From Lachnospiraceae bacterium (GTDB lineage: Bacteria; Bacillota; Clostridia; Lachnospirales; Lachnospiraceae): a stretch of 64,000 bases of DNA. Below are positions 44,229 through 53,202 of the stretch, piece by piece. The stretch lies in assembly GCA_017546025.1 (NCBI GenBank), contig JAFYYS010000021.1:1-64000 (forward strand), read 5' to 3'. Within the stretch, counting starts at the first letter, position 1. Each line of letters begins with the position of its first letter. Position numbers and translations under genes: made by a program. The notes below the pieces were generated by a model. It saw only the letters and a program-made list of their open reading frames with translations. It searched no databases and was not told the DNA's origin.

Positions 44229-45034
44229 TATTTCTTAGAAAACTTTTCAATCATGAACCGGGCCATGGCTTCCGCCTCGACGGCAGCCAGTCTTTTGATG
44301 GCCGCATCGTCCTTGATGAACTCGTAATCCTTGTCGTTGTCCATGAAGCAGGACTCGAGGATTACCGCGGGAATGTTCAGCGAAGCACCGTGACGGCAGA
44401 TGGCGTAATAGTCAACCGGCACGCCGTTCTCGTCAAATGTGTCGCCGCTGTTTCTCGTTACATAGCCGGTATTTCCGTTTTTCGGAATGCCGATGGAAGC
44501 GGTTGCGTCTAAGAGCTTGTTCGCCAGTTCCACCGAAATGTCGTGAATGTTGGGCTGCTTCGAGATGCAGACCATCGTGCCGCGAAGATTGTGTTTTTCG
44601 GAGGCGTTCAGGTGAATGCTGACAAGAATCTGTGCGCCGCAGTTTTTGGCGAACTCAACCCTCTGTCTGAGGTCCGGTCCGATATCCGACGAGAACGTCT
44701 CATTGTCCTCTCTCGTCAGGTAAACCGTGATTTCCGGATAATGCTCGTTTATGTAGGCACGGATTTCCTTGCTGAGCTGCAGCACAAGATACCGCTCCTG
44801 CTGGCCGTGATAGATGGCACCCTCCCATCTGCCGCCGTGGCCGGGATCAAGACAAAGTACCAGAGGCTTTACCGGATCCTCCGTCGGCGTCGGTGTGGCA
44901 GTAGGTGTCATCGGTTCGTCTTCCACCGAGTTTTTGATGTGGTCGACCTTTCCGTAGTCATCCTCTTCCTTACCGCATCCGATAGCGGCAAATGCCATGA
45001 TCAGGCATAAAAAAAGAACATACGCGCGTTTCAT
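44228..45034 (-). CDS. N-acetylmuramoyl-L-alanine amidase (Amidase_3) lipoprotein
   Basis: 268 aa from the ATG at 45034. Signal peptide with lipobox (FAAIGC, Cys at about 20), a short Thr/Pro linker (TPTATPTPTEDP), then Amidase_3 with LDPGHGG, Glu in QQERYL, SIHLNA and LESCFMD. It cleaves peptide stems from peptidoglycan at the outer face of the membrane. It is a smaller relative of the amidase at 22224-23516, without the SH3-like domain. Confidence 0.92.
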   Translation of the reverse strand: MKRAYVLFLCLIMAFAAIGCGKEEDDYGKVDHIKNSVEDEPMTPTATPTPTEDPVKPLVLCLDPGHGGRWEGAIYHGQQERYLVLQLSKEIRAYINEHYPEITVYLTREDNETFSSDIGPDLRQRVEFAKNCGAQILVSIHLNASEKHNLRGTMVCISKQPNIHDISVELANKLLDATASIGIPKNGNTGYVTRNSGDTFDENGVPVDYYAICRHGASLNIPAVILESCFMDNDKDYEFIKDDAAIKRLAAVEAEAMARFMIEKFSKK

Positions 45035-45064
45035 AAGATTATCCCCCCTGGATAATAAAGAATT

Positions 45065-45097
45065 AAGCCTTCCCGAGTATACCACCCGGGAAGGCTT
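45065..45097. terminator. Rho-independent terminator
   Basis: 11-bp stem AAGCCTTCCCG/CGGGAAGGCTT with an 11-base loop. T runs on both sides are usable, the stronger one on the plus strand. Positioned to end the 45159-48872 transcript. Confidence 0.75.
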
Positions 45098-45158
45098 TTT
45101 TCAATCTCCGTTTTCAAGTTTTCACAAAATATTGTATTTATTCACGAATGCATCACAA

Positions 45159-48100
45159 TTATATTGTGCAGCCGAGAAAGCTCATGTTCTCCTGCTCGTA
45201 TCCGAACGTGATGCAGTCCGCGGAAAGAAGCGTCGTATTGAACACGCTGCGCTCGAACCGGCCACGCCCCTGTCCGGTCTTTGTGCCGATGCCGACAATC
45301 TCGGCGCCCTCGCAATTGAGGTTCAGCTCGGAGCCTTCAATCCGGATATCCGCCAAGCCGTCCCGACAGCCGATGCCGACACAAGCCTTCGCTTTGATTC
45401 CGGCCTGCAGCTCCACATGCATGGCCGTCACCTTAACCGGCTTGCTTCCGAGGCTTCCGACCGCCGCCTGGGTATCGCCCGAGGACGTATGGTTGATCTT
45501 CGCATCCTTCAGGGTCACATCGGCCTCCCCGAGAATGCTTCCGATGCCGCACGCTTTGTCCGCATTGATTTCCGTCTTGATTCTCGTGTTCTTAATCAGA
45601 ATCGGTGCGGTATTGTTGGCAATGCCGATGCCGAGCGCCCGCTCGCCGCTTATGGTAAGGTACAGATTCTTGCAGCTTTCGAAGGTGATTCCGGCCTTCT
45701 GGTTCGAATACCCGCCGCCGATGCCGACACAGTCCTTGCCGTCCAGCTTCAGATTGATCTCGCCGCCCATATTGACCGTAATCCGGCCGATGGTCTGCGT
45801 GCTGTCGCCGCCGATGCCGTATGCCCGGTCACCGGTGCCGTAAATCGTCAGCTTGCCGTCGCCTGTTACGGTCAGTCGGGAACTCTCCGGCACACGGATG
45901 CCCTTTCGGTTCATCACGGCCGTTCCTTCCACCGCAATCGTGACATCGCAGTTGTTTCCGATTTCGATGCACGGATGTCTCTGGTACGAATCGAGGCTGA
46001 CTCTTCTTAAATGAATCGTCGTCACCGTATTGTCCGGCACACGGATCAAAACATCCGTCGGGATTCTCGGATTGCCGACAAAGGTCAGTTCTCTTCTGTT
46101 GATCACAAACTCGGTATAATGTTCGGTCGTGACAAGAGGCAGCAGCATAATCTCCTGCTCCTTGTCCACGATGTAAGTCTTCTTCTGCCTGGATTCCACG
46201 GTCTGCAGATTGAGGGACGTGATCTCATTTTTCACATCCCGGTCAATCTCATCGAGGAACCGCTCGTTCGGTCTTGCTGTATAAAAGCCCTGGATCAGGT
46301 CCACGCCGAGACGGATGACGGTATTCATCTCCTCCTTTGTCTCGACGCCCTCCGCGAGCGCAAGGAAGCCGTTTTCTCTGGCAAATTCGACGATGTTCGC
46401 GACAAAGTACTGCTTCTTGCTGTCGGTCTCGATGCCTTCAATCAGGCCGCGGTCGATTTTTACGAAATCGGGCATGTAATTGAGCAGGTTCGTAACGTTC
46501 GAGTAGCCCGTGCCGTAATCGTCAACGGCGATGCGGAAGCCCTGCTCCCGGCTTCTCTTGCGGATGGCCGAAAGCTGTTCTTCGTTCGGCTCGGTCTGCT
46601 CGGTGAACTCGACGACAACCTGGGACAGAACGCCCGGGTAATCCATGACGAATTCACGGTAATCGGATTCCTTCAGTGTCGCCTTCGGAATGCTGTTCAA
46701 AAACATCTTGCGGTCGGTAAAGAGACGGCTGTTTCTTGTCATGATCTCCGCTACGTTACGGAAGGTCAGAAGCTCGATGTCATACAGCTTGCCGAGTGCC
46801 TCCGCGCAGTGCAGGATTGTCATCGGCGAAAGGTTCTCGTCCGTGCCGGAGCGCATCAGCGCCTCATACGCATAGATGGTGCCGGTCTTTGCGCTGATAA
46901 TCGGCTGGAAGCGGTAGACGAAACGGTTCTCGTCAATCAGCTTGCGGACCGCCTCCCGCTCTTCCGCCGTAATCTCATAGGTCTGCTCGGTCTTGACGGA
47001 ATAGGTGCCCTGCTTGCGGTTCTTCTTCTCCGCCAAAGCTTCGTTCGTATACTCTTCAATCTGGGCGGGATCCGTGATGTCCTTCACAATCGTCGCGGAA
47101 ACGATGTCGATGGTGTACGGTCTGCCGCCGAACTGGTTCAGCGTATCAAGACGCTTCTTGATCTCTTTAAGAAGCGCGTCCGTATCAGGCGCCTTCTCGT
47201 AGATGCCTGCGATGACAAATTCGTCGTTTCCGAGACGGGCGCAGATATCCCGGTCGTTCATCGCATTTTGCAGAATCTTGGTCAGGATCTGCAGCGCCTC
47301 GTTTCCTTCGTCGCGTCCGTAGAGCTCGTTGATGCTCGAGAAGCGGCTGATGTCGAGGGAAAGGATGCTGATTTTCGCATGGTCCGGGGACATATGCGAG
47401 TACTGGTCCTTCAAAACCTCGAGGTAGCCCTTGAAGTTATATAGACCGGTCATGCTGTCACGGATGGCATTTTTCGTATAATAGTCGCCGAAAACAGTCC
47501 TCTGGCGCTGGCACTCAAGCGATGTCTCGAGGCTTCGCATCCATTTGGCAAATGACACGTTTAACCCGCAAGGATTGCTGCCGTAGCATATTGCGGCATA
47601 ACCGAATACGCGGCTCATGAAATGCACCGATGCAAAATAGAACACGCGCGGATGGTCGCACTCTTCATAGAGGGCGGGCAGAAGCGTCTTTCTCGGGAAG
47701 AATTCCTCCGAGGAAACCTTGCGCACTTCGGAATGGTTGAGCGCTAAAAGGATATTGTCGGTAAATCCGACGACGTTATCCGTCATGTGAAGTGCCTGTT
47801 CGTTAAGGCACAGGTAACACGACTCACACTCCTTACCGAGATAGCGTTCGTAATAGTCCAAAAGCCAGAGCCAGGATTCGAAATCCTCGGCGCCGGCAAT
47901 TTCTTCCTGCATGAAGTTGTAGGGAGAATCGAAATGACGGTCTTTCGTCAAAAGGTTCTCCATTCGGATTCGGGAATAGTCACCGAGGGCATAGAAATCA
48001 CAGCCGCAGGTGGCTTTCGGGACAAGCACGCACTCGTGCTCGCGATAGACGGGAGGATACTTCTCCTCCCCGAGAATGCTGTTAACCAGCTTTCTGGCCG

Positions 48101-48872
48101 CATTGACGGCCATGACGGACGGGTCACGGAAGATTGTCGTACACGTCGTTCCTCGAAGCGTTTCGTCAATATCAAGGTTATATCCGCAAATCATGATGTC
48201 CCGCGGAACGTGGATGCCGTGGTCCTCAAGGGCGCAAATCAGGCCGGAAACGGACTCGGTATTGCCGCAGATGATGGCTTCCGGAAGGCCTTTTTCACTG
48301 TCGAGCATCGACTGCACAATCTCCGCTTCCTTACCGACGATTGCCGAGCCGCGACGGATGCTTGTGTCGTCAACGGACAGACCGTTTCGAAGCAGTGCTT
48401 CCGCAAAATAGCCCTCGAGTTCCTCACGGTATGAGGCGTCCTCGATTTCACTTGAAATGTATTCAATCCACTTTGCATGGTGCACCTTACACAGATGCTC
48501 CACGAGCATGGTAATGCCTTCCTCTTCCTTGAAGGTCACGGTCGGAAAATCATACTTCGGCCGTTCGAGGCAGTATATAGGCTTTTTGAATTCGTCGCGG
48601 AGTTTCAGCAGGAAACGGTTCTGCTCCTCGGGCATCTGAAAGGATCCCGGGTAGACTAAAAAGCCGTCAAACATTTCGGGATTGATCAGGTCATAAACGG
48701 CGGTGTCGCCCTTCCGGTAAGCCTCGGGCATATCGGAAAGCGCGGTCGTCGTAAAGATGCACACATCCACATCCATGGCAAGCAGTTCTTCCTGAAGCTT
48801 CTTGGAAGCATTCTTGAAGAACTGATGATGCATCTCGGATAGTATGATTCCCACCAGCAAACGTTTCTTCAT
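45159..48872 (-). CDS. LacI-type sensor/GGDEF-like/EAL protein with C-terminal beta-helix
   Basis: 1,237 aa, no signal peptide or membrane helix. Residues 1-290 have the fold of a LacI-type periplasmic-binding domain (GIILSEMHHQFF, AIICGNTESVSGLICALEDHGIHVPRDI). A helical linker region (300-460) leads to a GGDEF domain (about 470-625) whose signature reads GNDEF (548-552), so activity is doubtful. The EAL domain (about 645-885) keeps the key residues: E670-A-L, N726, E755, D784-D785 (DDYGTGYS), K805 (VKID) and E841 (AEGVE), consistent with cyclic-di-GMP hydrolysis. Residues 930-1237 look like a right-handed beta-helix with about seven repeats of 27-31 residues carrying xGIG. The likely role is ligand-controlled c-di-GMP turnover. 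Confidence 0.85.
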   Translation of the reverse strand: MKKRLLVGIILSEMHHQFFKNASKKLQEELLAMDVDVCIFTTTALSDMPEAYRKGDTAVYDLINPEMFDGFLVYPGSFQMPEEQNRFLLKLRDEFKKPIYCLERPKYDFPTVTFKEEEGITMLVEHLCKVHHAKWIEYISSEIEDASYREELEGYFAEALLRNGLSVDDTSIRRGSAIVGKEAEIVQSMLDSEKGLPEAIICGNTESVSGLICALEDHGIHVPRDIMICGYNLDIDETLRGTTCTTIFRDPSVMAVNAARKLVNSILGEEKYPPVYREHECVLVPKATCGCDFYALGDYSRIRMENLLTKDRHFDSPYNFMQEEIAGAEDFESWLWLLDYYERYLGKECESCYLCLNEQALHMTDNVVGFTDNILLALNHSEVRKVSSEEFFPRKTLLPALYEECDHPRVFYFASVHFMSRVFGYAAICYGSNPCGLNVSFAKWMRSLETSLECQRQRTVFGDYYTKNAIRDSMTGLYNFKGYLEVLKDQYSHMSPDHAKISILSLDISRFSSINELYGRDEGNEALQILTKILQNAMNDRDICARLGNDEFVIAGIYEKAPDTDALLKEIKKRLDTLNQFGGRPYTIDIVSATIVKDITDPAQIEEYTNEALAEKKNRKQGTYSVKTEQTYEITAEEREAVRKLIDENRFVYRFQPIISAKTGTIYAYEALMRSGTDENLSPMTILHCAEALGKLYDIELLTFRNVAEIMTRNSRLFTDRKMFLNSIPKATLKESDYREFVMDYPGVLSQVVVEFTEQTEPNEEQLSAIRKRSREQGFRIAVDDYGTGYSNVTNLLNYMPDFVKIDRGLIEGIETDSKKQYFVANIVEFARENGFLALAEGVETKEEMNTVIRLGVDLIQGFYTARPNERFLDEIDRDVKNEITSLNLQTVESRQKKTYIVDKEQEIMLLPLVTTEHYTEFVINRRELTFVGNPRIPTDVLIRVPDNTVTTIHLRRVSLDSYQRHPCIEIGNNCDVTIAVEGTAVMNRKGIRVPESSRLTVTGDGKLTIYGTGDRAYGIGGDSTQTIGRITVNMGGEINLKLDGKDCVGIGGGYSNQKAGITFESCKNLYLTISGERALGIGIANNTAPILIKNTRIKTEINADKACGIGSILGEADVTLKDAKINHTSSGDTQAAVGSLGSKPVKVTAMHVELQAGIKAKACVGIGCRDGLADIRIEGSELNLNCEGAEIVGIGTKTGQGRGRFERSVFNTTLLSADCITFGYEQENMSFLGCTI

Positions 48873-48917
48873 CTTGCCGCCCCTCGCTGCAAACGATCCG
48901 TCTGTCGAACGGTTCTG

Positions 48918-49853
48918 CTATCTGATGTACCAGGAGGTATAACGGTGTCCCGGTCTCAGCTCATCCCCAATCAATTCGGAAACGGTAACAAAAACGTACC
49001 CTTCCTTTGAGAGACGGTCAATGGCCAAACAGAACGCGTCGTAACTGTTATAGTAGATTTCATGCATCAGGACGATACTTCCGTCCTTTGTTTCCCTCAT
49101 AATCTTGTCCACGGTCTTCTGGATGTTCGTCGAACGAACCTCTTCGGTACCGGATCCCTTATTCTTCCAGTCCTCCGTATCGACGGACCAGAGAATGACC
49201 GGATAACGTGCGGCAGCCACCTGCTTATCCGTGAAATTGCCCCCCGGCGGACGGAAAAGAGTCGGCTCTTTGCCCGTTACCTCTTTAATCTTCGCCGCTG
49301 TCTTGTCAAGCTCTTCGTCAAGCTTATCGGGATTTCTGTCGAAATAATACTCGTGCGTCCACGCGTGGATTCCGATCTCCATGCCCATATCTGCCGCATA
49401 TTTCAAATCCGCGCCCGTTTCTGCATCAATGCGGTTTCCGACAACGAACCACGTTGCCTTGCCGCCGTAGGAGGCGAGCTTATCCACGAACTTTCTCGTC
49501 AGATCGCTGTGCGGGCCGTCGTCGAAGGTAAATGCCACCCTTTTCACCCCGACCGGAACCGGCGACGGCGTCGGTGTGTATTCAGGCTCCGGTGTCGGTG
49601 TCGGCGTATCGGTCGGTACCGAAAGCGTCGGATTGTTGCTCGCGTGCTGTTGCCAGCTCAGATCCGGCTCTGCCGGTTCCGGTCCTTTCAGTTTCCTGTC
49701 AACCATGACGATTACGCAGATAATCACACCAATCAGTGCAACAACAAAAAGAACCGCCAAAACCCGATTCATCATCACTTTGCGATGACGTCTCTTCCTG
49801 GCCGCTCTTAACCGTTCCGACTTCTTTAATCTCTCAAATTCTTCTCTTGTCAT
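48918..49853 (-). CDS. Polysaccharide deacetylase (NodB/CE4), membrane-anchored
   Basis: 311 aa from the ATG at 49853. Basic N-terminus (RLRAARKRRHRK), a single membrane helix (VLAVLFVVALIGVIICVIVM), a Thr/Pro linker (TDTPTPTPEPEYTPTPSP) and a NodB domain with the five CE4 motifs: TFDDGPH (catalytic Asp), HAWTHEYY (metal His pair), RPPGGNF, DTEDW and LMHEIY. It probably removes acetyl groups from peptidoglycan or another surface glycan outside the cell, which protects against lysozyme in other Firmicutes. Confidence 0.92.
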   Translation of the reverse strand: MTREEFERLKKSERLRAARKRRHRKVMMNRVLAVLFVVALIGVIICVIVMVDRKLKGPEPAEPDLSWQQHASNNPTLSVPTDTPTPTPEPEYTPTPSPVPVGVKRVAFTFDDGPHSDLTRKFVDKLASYGGKATWFVVGNRIDAETGADLKYAADMGMEIGIHAWTHEYYFDRNPDKLDEELDKTAAKIKEVTGKEPTLFRPPGGNFTDKQVAAARYPVILWSVDTEDWKNKGSGTEEVRSTNIQKTVDKIMRETKDGSIVLMHEIYYNSYDAFCLAIDRLSKEGYVFVTVSELIGDELRPGHRYTSWYIR

Positions 49854-49917
49854 AAAAAGCTTTCTCCCGCCGGCTGTCCCGGCATCCCCTGCGGTCCTTT
49901 CAACCAAAAACACGGAA

Positions 49918-49988
49918 AGCAGGCAACGGGAATCGAACCCGCCTCCTCAGCTTGGGAAGCTGATATACTACCGATGTACTATGCCTGC
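49918..49988 (-). tRNA. tRNA-Gly (anticodon CCC)
   Basis: 71 nt. Acceptor stem GCAGGCA/TGCCTGC. Anticodon stem TCAGC/GCTGA with loop TT-CCC-AA. T arm GCGGG-TTCGATT-CCCGT. CCA not encoded. Reads GGG. Confidence 0.95.
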
Positions 49989-50034
49989 AAAACGGATATG
50001 ACGCAGTCCCGCGCTCCGTCAAATAAACGAACAA

Positions 50035-50066
50035 CGACTGCCCTTATATTATACAGGGCAGCCGTC
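50035..50066 (-). terminator. Probable terminator of the aldo/keto reductase gene
   Basis: Stem CGACTGCCC/GGGCAGCCG with a 12-base A/T loop, followed on the minus strand by TTGTTCGTTTATTT. The T run is weak, so confidence is moderate. Confidence 0.55.
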
Positions 50067-50123
50067 TGAAATTCAATAGCAAGTTTACGGCGTCGCTTAC
50101 GCCGCATGCGGTAAAACAAATGC

Positions 50124-51248
50124 TTACAGGGAGTCCATCTCCTCCCTGCAAAGCTGCAGGCTCTCGATGATCGGAAGCTGCTGCGGGCAGGCTGCCTCAC
50201 AGGCACCGCACCCGAGACAGTTGTCAGGCTTTGCCTCGGCGGAAATGTCATGTCCCCACTGCCAGCGGGCACTGTTCACATTGCCGTACATACCGAAATT
50301 GTTCCAAATCCGGAAGTTCTTCGGAATATCCACGCCGTTCGGACACGGCATGCAGTACCGGCATCCCGTGCAGCCGATTCTGACACGCGCACGGATGGCT
50401 GCCGCGGTCTCCTCGATTGCCTTTTCCTCTGCTTCGGAAAGAGGCTCGAAGTCGGTAAACGTATTCAGGTTATCCGCAAGCTGGTCCTCGGCGGACATGC
50501 CGGAAAGAATGACGTGCACAATCGGTCTGGAGCCGACAAAGCGAAGCGCCCACGAAGCAGGCGAAGCATCCGGACGGATGGCACGGAGTCCGGTCATGAC
50601 CTCCTCGGGAAGCGTGGCAAGCGTGCCGCCCTTAATCGGTTCCATGATGACAAGCGGGATACCCTTTTCGATGCACAGCTTCATGCCGCGCTCTCCTGCC
50701 TGGTCATAACGGTCCATATAGTTATACTGAATCTGGCAGAAATCCCAGTCACGGTAATTGACGATTTCCTCGAAAGCATCATACTCATCGTGGAAGGAAA
50801 AACCGAAATACCGGATCTTACCCTGCTCCTTCATTTCGGCGAGGTATTCCGGAACGCCGTAGGACACCATCTCGCGGAAGGAACCGCGGTTAAGGGCATG
50901 CAACAGATAGAAGTCGATGTAATCCTTCTGCAGCCTGTTGAGCTGCTTCTCAAGCATATCCTTCGCGTCCTGTAAACTGTGAATCTCCCAGCACGGAAGC
51001 TTGGTCGCCAGAAAATACGACGAACGGTCGTATTTCTTCAAAAGCTCGCCGACAACAAGCTCCGACTCGCCGCCGTGATACGGATAGGCGGTATCGAAGT
51101 AGTTTACGCCGGCATTATAAGCCGTATCAAACATCGCAGCAGTCCGCTCGCGGTCAATTTTACCGTCCTTAACGGGCAGTCTCATGCAGCCGAAGCCGAG
51201 GAGCGAAGTTTTGATTCCGAGTTTCTCGAACAGTCTTTTTTCCATCAT
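50124..51248 (-). CDS. Aldo/keto reductase with two ferredoxin-like cysteine motifs
   Basis: 374 aa. TIM-barrel aldo/keto reductase (about 1-275) with catalytic Asp and Tyr (YFDTAYPYHGGES), Lys (ATKLPC) and His (YLLHAL). The C-terminal 90 residues carry CTGCRYCMPCP and CLGCGACEAACP, the two 4Fe-4S motifs common in this clostridial subgroup. It reduces an aldehyde or ketone, perhaps using ferredoxin-type electrons. The substrate is unknown. Two ATGs in tandem at the start make the first codon uncertain by one. Confidence 0.9.
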   Translation of the reverse strand: MMEKRLFEKLGIKTSLLGFGCMRLPVKDGKIDRERTAAMFDTAYNAGVNYFDTAYPYHGGESELVVGELLKKYDRSSYFLATKLPCWEIHSLQDAKDMLEKQLNRLQKDYIDFYLLHALNRGSFREMVSYGVPEYLAEMKEQGKIRYFGFSFHDEYDAFEEIVNYRDWDFCQIQYNYMDRYDQAGERGMKLCIEKGIPLVIMEPIKGGTLATLPEEVMTGLRAIRPDASPASWALRFVGSRPIVHVILSGMSAEDQLADNLNTFTDFEPLSEAEEKAIEETAAAIRARVRIGCTGCRYCMPCPNGVDIPKNFRIWNNFGMYGNVNSARWQWGHDISAEAKPDNCLGCGACEAACPQQLPIIESLQLCREEMDSL

Positions 51249-51310
51249 GGCAAACCCCTTTCCGCTGAGTCATCAGCATTCTCACAGGGCTTGCACCGAA
51301 TCGGGACTCT

Positions 51311-52156
51311 CTATTTCGAATAGAACAGTACGCCGAGTGTTCCGGGGCCGCAATGACTGGAAATCACGCAGCCGGCCCTTGTGATATAAACGTGTTCAAA
51401 GATTCCGAGCGAAGCAACATAATCCGCAATCTCCTGTGCGGTCTCGTCGCTTGCGGTATGCGTAATGAAGACACGGTCGGTTTCGGCATTCCGAAGTTCC
51501 GGCTCCAGATCCTTCGCATACTCCTTCAAAACCTTGGAAATCTTGCCGCGGTATTTCTTCGCGACACCCATCTTACCGTCCTTTACGGCAATCATGGGCT
51601 TAATCATGAATGCTGCGCCGAGAAGTGCAGCAACTGCGCCGCAGCGTCCGCCGCGATGCAGATAGGTCATCGTGTCAATGCAGAACGAAGCACGTACGCG
51701 TCCGCGCGCTTCTTCAATCCGCTTTACAATTTCCGCGCCGCTCATGCCCTGCTTTGCATAATCGCAGGCACGGAGCACCTGAAGGCCGATGCCGGTCGAA
51801 AGGTTGGCAGAATCGATTACATGAATATTCTCGTAGCCGAGATCCTCCGCAGCGAGCCGGATTGTCTGTGCCGTGCTTGAAAGCGCCTCTCCGATTCCGA
51901 GATAGACAACCTCGTCTCCCGCATCCATGAAGGGCTTTAAAAAGTCCTCCACCAGTCCGAGATCCGGTGCCGAAGTCTTCGGCGTTGCCTTGTTCGCATC
52001 CGACCACTGAAACAGTTCCTTCTGCGTGATGTCCTGTCCGTCCCTGTAGGACGTGTCTCCCATGATGATATTTAACGGGATTACCGCCAATCCGAATTCC
52101 TTCACAAGATCCGCAGACAAATCGCATGTGCTGTCCGTTACAATTCTTACTGCCAT
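51311..52156 (-). CDS. DegV family fatty-acid-binding protein
   Basis: 281 aa. Starts with the DegV signature (RIVTDSTCDLSADLVKEFGLAVIPLNI), followed by YRDGQDIT, the SAP motif (KTSAPDLGLV), the domain 2 core (CIDTMTYLHRGGRCGAVAALLGA) and a GPGTLGV end. Members bind fatty acids and deliver them to fatty-acid kinase FakA. A FakA C-domain-like protein occurs elsewhere in this window (23585-23878) but is not adjacent. Confidence 0.93.
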   Translation of the reverse strand: MAVRIVTDSTCDLSADLVKEFGLAVIPLNIIMGDTSYRDGQDITQKELFQWSDANKATPKTSAPDLGLVEDFLKPFMDAGDEVVYLGIGEALSSTAQTIRLAAEDLGYENIHVIDSANLSTGIGLQVLRACDYAKQGMSGAEIVKRIEEARGRVRASFCIDTMTYLHRGGRCGAVAALLGAAFMIKPMIAVKDGKMGVAKKYRGKISKVLKEYAKDLEPELRNAETDRVFITHTASDETAQEIADYVASLGIFEHVYITRAGCVISSHCGPGTLGVLFYSK

Positions 52157-52319
52157 CGCCAGTTCCTACCTCTTTTGAAATGGTTTCGGCGGCATCATAA
52201 CCATTATAAATGCTATATGCCGCTCATACAATGTATTATACCTTCCGATTTGCTCTCCGTCAATGCGGTATGAGTATGAAAAACCTCAACAATTCTTGAG
52301 GAAAACCTTGAAAAATCGG

Positions 52320-52347
52320 TTGTTTTCCCCTTGGGAAATGCTATAAT
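52320..52347 (+). promoter_or_regulatory. Promoter of the aquaporin gene
   Basis: TTGTTT (52320-52325), 16-base spacer, then TATAAT (52342-52347) with an extended -10 TG at 52339-52340. An inverted repeat CCTCAA/TTGAGG lies 20 bp upstream (52284-52301) and could be an operator. Confidence 0.65.
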
Positions 52348-52428
52348 AAAAGGAGGAATTGCGGCGAACGTCGCATTTTCCAAAGAGCTCTTACAAAGAG
52401 CCGTGAATCATATTTAGGAGGTGTATTT

Positions 52429-53139
52429 ATGAAGAAGTACCTGGCTGAGTTTATCGGCACACTTGTTCTCGTCCTCATCGGTTGCGGTACCGCCATGCTT
52501 GTCGGCTGTAATGTACCCGGCGGTTATCTGATTACCGCATTTGCCTTCGGCCTTGTCATTGTTGCCATGGCATACTCCATCGGCAACATCTCCGGCTGTC
52601 ACATCAATCCCGCCGTATCACTCGGCGTTTGCATTTCCGGCGGAATCGAAGTTACGGAAATGTTCCTGTACTGGCTTGCCCAGTGCCTCGGCGCATTTGC
52701 CGGAGCAGGTTTGCTCGCTGCAATCTTCATTCCCGCAAAGATTACGGACCAGACCGGCGGTTTCGGTACGAACGGTCTTGCCGGCGTGAATGACTGCATC
52801 GGAACCGGTCTTCTCGTTGAGTTCCTGCTGACCTTCATCTTCGTTCTGACCATCCTCGGCGTAACCAGTAAGAAAGCCAACCACGGCTCGTTCGCAGGCC
52901 TTGTAATCGGCTTCACGCTTGTTCTCGTTCATATCCTCGGCATCGGTCTTACCGGCACGTCCGTTAACCCGGCACGTTCCCTCGGCCCCGCTATCGTGAA
53001 CGCAATCGCCAACGGCAACACGGATTCACTTGCAGTGCTTTGGATCTTCTGGTTGGGACCGCTTGCCGGTGCCGCCTGCGCAGCATTTGTTTATAAGTTC
53101 CTGGAATCCGACGATAAGAAGAAGGAAAAAGCTAAATAA
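52429..53139 (+). CDS. aqpZ: Aquaporin Z-like channel (MIP family)
   Basis: 236 aa with six predicted membrane helices. Both NPA boxes are present (CHINPAVSLG and SVNPARSLG). The residues around the second box (HILGIGLTGTSVNPARS) match the water-specific AqpZ pattern more than the glycerol channel GlpF, which has Asp after NPAR. AGGAGG precedes the ATG at 52429. It moves water, possibly small solutes, across the cytoplasmic membrane. The lysine-rich C-terminus (DDKKKEKAK) is cytoplasmic. Confidence 0.92.
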   Translation: MKKYLAEFIGTLVLVLIGCGTAMLVGCNVPGGYLITAFAFGLVIVAMAYSIGNISGCHINPAVSLGVCISGGIEVTEMFLYWLAQCLGAFAGAGLLAAIFIPAKITDQTGGFGTNGLAGVNDCIGTGLLVEFLLTFIFVLTILGVTSKKANHGSFAGLVIGFTLVLVHILGIGLTGTSVNPARSLGPAIVNAIANGNTDSLAVLWIFWLGPLAGAACAAFVYKFLESDDKKKEKAK

Positions 53140-53153
53140 ATAAGTAACGCAAA

Positions 53154-53184
53154 AAGGACGGCCCCGATCGGGACCGTCCTTTTA
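53154..53184. terminator. Bidirectional terminator between aqpZ and the VanW-Dlt-like operon
   Basis: 8-bp stem AAGGACGG/CCGTCCTT with inner pairing, T run on the plus strand and A run on the other side. It lies 15 bp from both stop codons. Confidence 0.8.
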
Positions 53185-53202
53185 TTATGCCTTGCTTCGA
53201 TT

